DNA from: an uncultured Bacteroidales bacterium
Lineage (GTDB): Bacteria > Bacteroidota > Bacteroidia > Bacteroidales > UBA932
DNA: 41,000 nucleotides
Assembly (NCBI GenBank): GCA_934726455.1
Contig: CAKVDS010000015.1
Location: 1 to 41,000, forward strand
Direction of reading: 5' to 3'
Shown: positions 16,057 through 21,620 of the stretch, piece by piece
How the letters are laid out: each line of letters opens with the position of its first letter
Numbering within the stretch: the first letter of the stretch is position 1
The notes under the pieces: generated by a model
Seen by the model: only the letters and a program-made list of their open reading frames with translations
Told to the model about the DNA's origin: nothing
Database searches by the model: none
Position numbers and translations under genes: made by a program

Positions 16057-17634
16057 ATGACTGACTATATGGCGAACAAGGAGATATTATACCCGATCGG
16101 TGTGCAGACTTTCGGGAAGGTTATAGAGGGTGGCTATCTTTACATAGACAAAACCGGCTATGTGTATGACCTTGCTCAAAAATATTCATATATATTCCTG
16201 AGCAGGCCACGGCGGTTCGGCAAGTCGTTGCTGTCTTCCACTTTCCATAGCTACTTCGCCGGGGAGAGGGAACTGTTTGAAGGATTGAAGGCCGGGGAGT
16301 TGGAGAGGGAATGGAAGAGACATCCTGTGCTTCATTTCGATATGTCAACGGCCAAACATTTAAGTGAGGCGCAGTTGCTGAGCGAATTGAATATAAAACT
16401 ATTGGATTACGAACGCATTTACGGGAAGGTGGCGGCAGAGACAGAGATTAACCAACGCTTTGCCGGGCTGGTTCAAAGAGCCGTTGCGCAAACGGGTGAA
16501 AAGGCTGTGGTAATCATTGATGAATATGACGCGCCTCTGCTTGACGTGATGAACGACAGGGAAAAACTTTCTCCGATGCGTCAGATAATGAGGAACTTCT
16601 ACAGCCCCATCAAAAGTCTGGATCCGTATCTCCGCTTCGTGTTCATTACCGGAATCAACAAATTCGCCCAGTTGAGCATATTCAGTGAACTGAATAATCT
16701 GATGAACATTTCGATGATCCCTGAATATTCCGCTATCTGCGGCATCTCGCAGACGGAACTTGAGACGAATTTTCAGGAACCGGCCAAAAAACTGGCCGAG
16801 GATCAGGGAATAAGTGTTCCGGAAGCATTTGCCCTGCTGAAGGAGAATTATGACGGTTATCATTTCTGTGAGAAATCGGAGGACATCTACAATCCTTACA
16901 GTCTGATGAAATGCTTCGCGACAAGGTCTTTCGGTTCATATTGGTATGAGTCCGGCACCCCGACCTGTCTTGTGGAAAGACTTGAGCGGCACCCGATTGA
17001 CGAACGCGCTCTTGACGGAATGTCGGGCATATCCCTCGACACGTTTGATGTCTCTCCGGAACTGAGCGATGACTCGATTCCGATGCTGTACCAGACTGGC
17101 TATTTGACCATTAAGTCTTATGATAAGACTTTTGGCTCGTACACTTTGGGCTATCCGAACAAGGAGGTCAGGAACGGTTTTCTGAAATCACTGCTCGCAC
17201 GCTATCGCAGTCAGGATCCATTGGGTTCCTCATTTGTGCTTCAGTTCTGTCTCGCTTTAAGAAAAGGAGACATAAACGCGGCTCTGACGAGAATGCAGAC
17301 CTACATGTCGGCGATGCCGAATGATCTTGAGAACAAGACTGAAAAGCATTATCAGACAATAATTTATCTGATATTCTCACTCCTCGGCTATTATATTCAT
17401 ACAGAAGTCAAATCCGCCGTCGGTCGGGCCGATGCCGTCTGTGTGGCGGATGATGCGGTCTATGTGTTTGAGTTCAAGGTGGATTCTTCAGCTGAAGCGG
17501 CTCTCCGACAGATAGATGACAGAGGGTATATGATTCCGTTCAGGAGTGAGACCGGCAAGAAATTGGTGAAAGTCGGTGTGAACATTTCCTCTTCCACACG
17601 GTCTCTGGAAGATTGGCTTGTGGAATATGTGTGA
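16057..17634 (+). CDS. AAA-ATPase-like protein with PD-(D/E)XK domain (DUF1703 type)
   Basis: The 525-residue product starts with the family pattern YPIGVQTFGKVIEGGYLYIDKT and a Walker A-like FLSRPRRFGKSL. It has VVIIDEYDAPL as Walker B and a C-terminal nuclease-like core (HTEVKSAVGRADAVC, VYVFEFKVDSSAEAAL) as in PD-(D/E)XK_9. This family is abundant and multi-copy in Bacteroidales; its function is unknown, with speculation about nucleic acid or defence roles. An alternative ATG is at 16069. A promoter box and a hairpin repeat lie upstream, and a long repeat copy starts 15 bases after the stop. Confidence 0.92.
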   Translation: MTDYMANKEILYPIGVQTFGKVIEGGYLYIDKTGYVYDLAQKYSYIFLSRPRRFGKSLLSSTFHSYFAGERELFEGLKAGELEREWKRHPVLHFDMSTAKHLSEAQLLSELNIKLLDYERIYGKVAAETEINQRFAGLVQRAVAQTGEKAVVIIDEYDAPLLDVMNDREKLSPMRQIMRNFYSPIKSLDPYLRFVFITGINKFAQLSIFSELNNLMNISMIPEYSAICGISQTELETNFQEPAKKLAEDQGISVPEAFALLKENYDGYHFCEKSEDIYNPYSLMKCFATRSFGSYWYESGTPTCLVERLERHPIDERALDGMSGISLDTFDVSPELSDDSIPMLYQTGYLTIKSYDKTFGSYTLGYPNKEVRNGFLKSLLARYRSQDPLGSSFVLQFCLALRKGDINAALTRMQTYMSAMPNDLENKTEKHYQTIIYLIFSLLGYYIHTEVKSAVGRADAVCVADDAVYVFEFKVDSSAEAALRQIDDRGYMIPFRSETGKKLVKVGVNISSSTRSLEDWLVEYV

Positions 17635-17648
17635 GGTGCTTCTATTCT

Positions 17649-17815
17649 GAGCGCCAATCCGCCGGACAAGTTGGCATTCTCGGATTTTGCTGTGATCGCA
17701 TGTCGCCTCGGCACAATACAAGAAGCGAGTCAGGTCATATCGCACCTGACTCGCTTTGCGAACCCAAGCTGCCGCGGCATTCAGTCTTGTGACAATTCCC
17801 TGAGCATTCCATTTC
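17649..17815 (+). repeat. Dispersed repeat, copy 2
   Basis: It begins GAGCGCCAATCCGCCGGACA and aligns over about 165 bases with 20093-20258 (shared GGCATTCTCGGATT, GCGAGTCAGGT, CGCAGCATTCAGTCTTGT-like stretches). It includes a perfect 13-base stem AAGCGAGTCAGGT (17723-17735) with ACCTGACTCGCTT (17744-17756), which could also terminate transcription of the upstream ATPase gene. The left arm TTTGTCCGGC of copies 1 and 3 is missing here. Confidence 0.85.
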
Positions 17816-17845
17816 ACTTTTGAAATGGCTGAAACTTGGTAACGA

Positions 17846-17959
17846 CTATCCATTGTCCGAAGTCTCAATAACCAAGGAATAATTTGTACTTCGGCCGCCT
17901 TCATCATTTTTCTTCATTAGTCCTTTATTGAGACTTGCAGAAATGATTGCCAGAGTTTT
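17846..17959 (-). pseudogene. Fragment of a second Fic-family gene (C-terminal end)
   Basis: The minus strand reads LNKGLMKKNDEGGRSTNYS and then stops after 10 further codons. The intact Fic protein at 18628-19722 ends LVNKGMLKKNDEGGRSTNYS. The DNA is also similar (about 41 bases with four or five differences). Upstream the frame runs only to a stop just beyond 17959, so only the last part of the C-terminal winged-helix-like region survives. Confidence 0.7.
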
Positions 17960-18180
17960 CAAGCAGGAGACTGTTCTTGTCAAAGACTTCAATGTGAACA
18001 AGTTCTATTATGCAAATGAACTGAGGGATGGAGATGCGCCTGATTTCAATGTTATGGTGTCAAGTTGTTTGTTTTTGCATATGATGTTGGTCAAGATTTC
18101 ATCGAAGTCGGCAGAGAAGAAGCCCGCAATGTGGATAGATGCAGTCATCTCATTGTATGTTTGGGGGATTTGATGTTATA
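17960..18180. other. Gene-poor stretch with no supported gene
   Basis: A plus-strand frame from 17928 to 18173 (81 codons, containing KDFNVNKFYYANELRDGD) is open but resembles nothing I know and overlaps the Fic fragment. I see no ribosome binding site or promoter for it. It may be decayed sequence. Confidence 0.3.
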
Positions 18181-18219
18181 TTCGAACTGATGCAATTTTG
18201 AAATTGAGCGTATTTTTAT

Positions 18220-18279
18220 ATTCGATATGATATAATTATGCAAAATTGGTTATATTTGCATCCGATAGGATGTAATTAT
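18220..18279 (+). promoter_or_regulatory. Promoter and paired operators of the HipB-like gene
   Basis: TATATTTG at 18251-18258 is a perfect -7 box. It is flanked by two related 20-base sites, ATTCGATATGATATAATTAT (18220-18239) and ATCCGATAGGATGTAATTAT (18260-18279), exactly 40 bases apart. The second contains the palindrome CATCC-GATA-GGATG and touches the start codon. The layout fits autorepression by a dimeric HTH antitoxin. Confidence 0.6.
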
Positions 18280-18280
18280 C

Positions 18281-18532
18281 ATGAAGACACTGTTGTCTGC
18301 GAAACTCAAATCTCTCCGGAAGGAGTATGGGTTGACACAGGAGGACCTCGCACTGAAATGTGGCGTGGGTCTCAATTTCGTTCGTCAGCTTGAGCAGGGA
18401 AAGCCGACGCTCAGGATGGATAAGGTTAATCAGGTGCTCGCAATGTTCGGCTACGAGCTTGCGCCTGTAAGAACAGAGGAACTAAGTAAGCGGCAAAAAA
18501 TAAGTTGCCGCAGATTTGGCAAAGATTTTTGA
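18281..18532 (+). CDS. HipB-like HTH antitoxin/regulator without HipA
   Basis: The 83-residue product has a helix-turn-helix of the Xre/HipB class (LKSLRKEYGLTQEDLALKCGVGLNFVRQLEQGKP) followed by the usual VNQVLAMFGYELAPV strand segment. HipB proteins bind operators upstream of their own gene and neutralise the HipA kinase encoded downstream. Here no hipA follows: the next gene is Fic on the opposite strand. The last 16 residues (about LSKRQKISCRRFGKDF) are translated from the short hairpin repeat, so the natural C-terminus appears to have been replaced. DNA binding may persist; a toxin partner is not present in this window. Confidence 0.8.
   Translation: MKTLLSAKLKSLRKEYGLTQEDLALKCGVGLNFVRQLEQGKPTLRMDKVNQVLAMFGYELAPVRTEELSKRQKISCRRFGKDF
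18486..18528 (+). repeat. Short hairpin repeat, copy 2
   Basis: It is nearly identical to 15963-16004 except for one extra A in the loop and small changes near its end. This copy lies inside the 3' end of the HipB-like reading frame and supplies its last codons. Confidence 0.85.
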
Positions 18533-18627
18533 GGATAGGTTTCTTTTTGAAGAAGGAGTGTGCCGGTGGCACATGACTGATGAAAAAAGGAATATAGACC
18601 AAAAAGATTGCCCAAAGGTGATGCAAG

Positions 18628-19722
18628 TTATTTTTTAAAGATTACTGAATAATTTGTGCTTCGACCACCTTCATCATTTTTCTTCAGCATACCCTTGTTT
18701 ACAAGATCACGAATATCATTGAGAGCTGTGTCCGTCGAGCATTTCCCGATTTTCGCCCACTTGCCCGATGTCAGTTTGCCGAAAAAGCCATCGAACTGCA
18801 TATTGATAATCTTACGCTGCCTCTCATTGACTGCAATACCCTTATGGATTTCCCAGAAATGAGATTTTGCAAGAACTGATGAAAGGGTCTCTTCGGTTGA
18901 AGCAAGTGCTTTCCCGAAACAATCCAGAAACCACAAGAGCCATTCAGTAATGTCGCCATCACCCTTTTGTGTCTTTTCAAGCACATTATAATAGTCTTTC
19001 TGCATCACCTTCATTTCGTTAGACATACTATAGAATCGCTTCGAAGAGTGTTCGCTGCGGGCGAGCAGCATATCCGTGATGGCTCGTGTGATACGCCCGT
19101 TCCCATCGTCAAATGGGTGGATGCTTACAAACCATAAGTGAGCTATGCCTGCCTTTATGACAGGATCGAGCCCAGCTTCCGTATTGACCCAGCTGATAAA
19201 CCGGTGCATTTCCTCCTGGACACGTTCAGGCCCAGGAGCCTCGTAATGGACTGTTTCGTGTCCCATGGGCCCTGAAACCACCTGCATTTCCCCAGTGCGG
19301 TGTTTTCCCGCTTCAATGGTATAAAGACCACTCCTTCCTGTCGGGAACAAGACATTATGCCACCCGAAAAGGCGTTCGTCAGATAGTGGCCCGTCATAAT
19401 GCTGGGTGGCATCCATAAGCATCTCGACGATACCATCAACATATCTTGAAGTAGAAACAAGCCCGGCGGTCTCAATGCCCAGACGGCGTGCAATGGACGA
19501 ACGGACTTCCGTCATATTTAGAGCCTCCCCCTCAATCTCATTGGACCGCACGAGTTCCAGCGACATCGTTGTAAGCATAGCTTCATCCTGAAAATCAAAA
19601 CCAAGCGAAGTCATCCGTCCAAGCATCAGCCCTTGCATGGCCCTGACTGTGCCAAGCCTGTTCATCACGGCCTCTTTATCATAATTGAAACGCCACCAGT
19701 TCTTCCTTTGATGCAGATACAT
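18628..19722 (-). CDS. Fic-family AMP-transferase, self-inhibited type
   Basis: This 364-residue protein has a DUF4172-like N-terminus (NWWRFNYD) and an inhibitory helix motif SNEIEG (60-65), matching the (S/T)xxxE(G/N) pattern of class II Fic proteins. The Fic core HPFDDGNGRITR is at 202-213 with catalytic His202, and the C-terminus is winged-helix-like. Fic enzymes transfer AMP from ATP to protein hydroxyls; the inhibitory Glu64 should keep it off at rest. Targets are unknown. It is preceded by its own -7 box (TAGCTTTG at 19739-19746). A truncated relative of its 3' end lies about 0.8 kb away. It is full length. Confidence 0.93.
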   Translation of the reverse strand: MYLHQRKNWWRFNYDKEAVMNRLGTVRAMQGLMLGRMTSLGFDFQDEAMLTTMSLELVRSNEIEGEALNMTEVRSSIARRLGIETAGLVSTSRYVDGIVEMLMDATQHYDGPLSDERLFGWHNVLFPTGRSGLYTIEAGKHRTGEMQVVSGPMGHETVHYEAPGPERVQEEMHRFISWVNTEAGLDPVIKAGIAHLWFVSIHPFDDGNGRITRAITDMLLARSEHSSKRFYSMSNEMKVMQKDYYNVLEKTQKGDGDITEWLLWFLDCFGKALASTEETLSSVLAKSHFWEIHKGIAVNERQRKIINMQFDGFFGKLTSGKWAKIGKCSTDTALNDIRDLVNKGMLKKNDEGGRSTNYSVIFKK

Positions 19723-19738
19723 ATTCGTAGATTTTCAA

Positions 19739-19746
19739 CAAAGCTA
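19739..19746 (-). promoter_or_regulatory. -7 box of the Fic gene
   Basis: The minus strand reads TAGCTTTG, a perfect TAnnTTTG match, 16 bases before the ATG. Confidence 0.5.
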
Positions 19747-20010
19747 TGAAATTTTCGGGGAATAGCCGATATATTCGCCGAAAAATATTCGGTGAATAAA
19801 AGGTGTATTTACCGAGTGATTATTGTCAAAGCCTTGCGGAATTGACCTTCGGCTATGTTCAAGGATGGCAAATACAGGATGAGCATAATGGCGGCAGAAT
19901 GCTCTAACCTGGTCCGGAAATCGTCGTCCTGTGGCTTTCGTGCTCTCGGGTTATAGCAAAAAATATGGAAAGTGCTCTAACCTGGAGCGGTCATCTGGAG
20001 TGACCGTAAC
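19747..20010. other. Intergenic stretch without a gene
   Basis: There is no supported reading frame. It holds a direct repeat of TGCTCTAACCTGG (near 19908 and 19977) and a segment TGCTCTCGGGTTAT resembling TGCTCTCGGATTAT near 15903. It looks like decayed mobile or repeat DNA. Confidence 0.5.
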
Positions 20011-20258
20011 GCAATCGCGGAGACGCTTACCATGATTTTGTCCGGCCAAAGCGCTATTCCACGGAGAAAACGCCGTTGAGAGGCACTTTGTCCGGCAGAA
20101 CGCCAATCCGCCGGACGAGTTTACATTCTCGGATTCTGCTCTGGCCGCATGTCACATCGACATAACACAAAAAGCGAGTCAGGTGCGATATAACCTAACT
20201 CGCTTTGCGGACTCAAGGTGCCGCAGCATTCAGTCTTGTCTCAATCCCCGGAGCATTC
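20011..20258 (+). repeat. Dispersed repeat, copy 3 (long form)
   Basis: It contains the left part of copy 1 (GCGGAGACGCTTACC, TTTTGTCCGGCC), an extra unit of about 53 bases that repeats TTTGTCCGGC, and then the whole of copy 2 (CGCCAATCCGCCGGAC onward). It includes the hairpin at 20171-20206. Confidence 0.85.
20171..20206 (-). terminator. Hairpin terminator downstream of the DUF2795 gene
   Basis: A 14-base stem AAAGCGAGTCAGGT/ACCTAACTCGCTTT (one mismatch or G-U) is followed on the minus strand by TTTTTG. It lies about 90 bases after the DUF2795 stop and is part of repeat copy 3. Confidence 0.6.
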
Positions 20259-20298
20259 TTGCGATGCTGCTACGGAATTGCATGTTTGTGATTATCAA

Positions 20299-20520
20299 TC
20301 AGTACTCCTCCTCGTTAAAGAAGAAGTCGTCCTTGGTAGGGTAGTCTGGCCAGATGTCCTCGATGGACTCGTATATTTCTCCTTCTTCCTCGAGTTCCTC
20401 GAGGTTCTCTATGACTTCCTCCGGGGCGCCGGAGCGGTTTGCGTAATCAATCAATTCTTCTTTGCTTGCAGGCCATGGTGCATCGTCCAGGCTGCTTGCC
20501 AGTTCAAGTGTCCAATACAT
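20299..20520 (-). CDS. DUF2795 family protein
   Basis: This acidic protein of 73 residues has the highly conserved Bacteroidetes pattern: MYWTLELASSLDDAPWPASK at the start, then IDYANRSGAPEEVIENL, and IEDIWPDYPTKDDFFF near the end. Its function is unknown. It is preceded by a perfect -7 box (TATCTTTG) with a 22-base leader and stands alone, so it is expressed from its own promoter. Being a core gene, it probably marks the end of the accessory stretch. Confidence 0.9.
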   Translation of the reverse strand: MYWTLELASSLDDAPWPASKEELIDYANRSGAPEEVIENLEELEEEGEIYESIEDIWPDYPTKDDFFFNEEEY

Positions 20521-20542
20521 AAGTCGTACAATGTTTAGTCCG

Positions 20543-20550
20543 CAAAGATA
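20543..20550 (-). promoter_or_regulatory. -7 box of the DUF2795 gene
   Basis: The minus strand reads TATCTTTG, a perfect TAnnTTTG match, 22 bases before the ATG. Confidence 0.55.
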
Positions 20551-20619
20551 TAAAAATATTCGATACTTGATAACGATTGAAAAACAAGTTGCCGCATACT
20601 TGATAGGGCAGCGGAAAAA

Positions 20620-21282
20620 TCAGCTTATCTCAACTCCTCCGAATGCGCATTCTGCGTCTATGAATATGGTGTGGCGGCCGCTCCGTCCAGACAGTTTGTT
20701 GTTCACACCTCCGAAAGCCGACGTTCCCTTTACATCGACAGCTATTCCGTCGGGGAGCATGATCTTGACACCGGCGAATCTGGCCTGTACGCTGATATGC
20801 TGATCGTTATTTATGATGGCTTCCCTTAAGTCGAGTGTCATGGAGCCGAAAGCGGCTTCAATCCTTGCCCCTTCAAAAACTTCTCCGCTGATCCTTTTGT
20901 TCTGCTCGCCGAATGCGATGTTGTAGGATTTCAGTCCGTTATCTATCCTGGTTGTCTCCATCTTGAAACCGTGAGACTTGCCGGAAAAGATACTGCATGC
21001 GCCGATGATTATCAGAAGTACGGCGAGTCCGAGTTTCCAGAAGATGGACCAGTCGATCAGCCCCTGAGCCTGAAGCAGCAGGAGGACACCTATGCTGAAC
21101 CCCATGACTGAGCCCCAGTTGGGACGGGCTATGAATCCAAGCAGAAACGGAATCATTATGAGAAGTGTCAACCATCCCTTGAAGAAAATGTTGAAACTGA
21201 GAACTCCGGAAATACTTAATATCCACAATATGCCCAATGCGATGAGGGCAAGTCCGAAAATTGTTTTGTTGAGCGATTTCAT
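20620..21282 (-). CDS. LiaF-like membrane protein
   Basis: The 220-residue product has four hydrophobic segments in the first about 105 residues (IFGLALIALGILWILSISGV, WLTLLIMIPFLLGF, and two more). A soluble beta-rich domain of the LiaF/DUF2154 type follows, with repeated glycine-rich turns such as FGSMTLDLREA, FAGVKIMLPDG and FGGVNNKL. LiaF proteins modulate cell-envelope stress signalling in Gram-positives; in Bacteroidetes their role is not settled. It lies 11 bases after a truncated HTH gene, which hints that a regulator-plus-membrane-protein pair once existed here. Confidence 0.82.
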   Translation of the reverse strand: MKSLNKTIFGLALIALGILWILSISGVLSFNIFFKGWLTLLIMIPFLLGFIARPNWGSVMGFSIGVLLLLQAQGLIDWSIFWKLGLAVLLIIIGACSIFSGKSHGFKMETTRIDNGLKSYNIAFGEQNKRISGEVFEGARIEAAFGSMTLDLREAIINNDQHISVQARFAGVKIMLPDGIAVDVKGTSAFGGVNNKLSGRSGRHTIFIDAECAFGGVEIS

Positions 21283-21293
21283 TGTATTGATAT

Positions 21294-21614
21294 TTAAAAA
21301 GATGCGATGAACTCATCTATGGTGCAGCCTTCCGGCATGGCACTGCTGAGCCGCAGGCGCAGCCGCTGCTTGGCCTTGGTAACGGAGACCGGGGATATCC
21401 CGAGCATGCTCGACATCTGTTTCCCGTTGAAACGGAATCGCAGCAGAGTGGCAATCCTCATCTCATTCTGAGTGATGTCGGGGAATGAGGTTTTGAGCCG
21501 GGTAGGGAAGTGATCGCAGACCTTTTCAGGGCGGTGGCGTATCTCATGTGGATCAAGGCGGCAAGCATTGGCGGTGCATCGCAATGTGGAAAGAACTGTC
21601 TGTATTGTGGACAA
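21294..21614 (-). pseudogene. 5'-truncated HTH regulator (LuxR/GerE-like C-terminus)
   Basis: The frame encodes about 106 residues whose last 65 match the C-terminal helix-turn-helix of Bacteroidetes regulators (FPDITQNEMRIATLLRFRFNGKQMSSMLGISPVSVTKAKQRLRLRL). No ATG precedes this part: the only early start is TTG, and the frame opens directly at the stop codon of the GH28-GH43 gene, in the same frame. The usual coiled-coil or sensor N-terminus of such regulators is absent. It may be a remnant or a small DNA-binding protein started at TTG; I favour a remnant. Confidence 0.55.
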
Positions 21615-21620
21615 GTGGAC

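Noticed and set aside
17928..18173. Plus-strand 81-codon frame as a gene
   Set aside because: It has no recognisable family, no ribosome binding site or promoter, and it overlaps the Fic fragment.
13689..20298. CRISPR array or full insertion sequence in the repeat-rich stretch
   Set aside because: Repeats are few, unequal and widely spaced, and no transposase or Cas gene is present.
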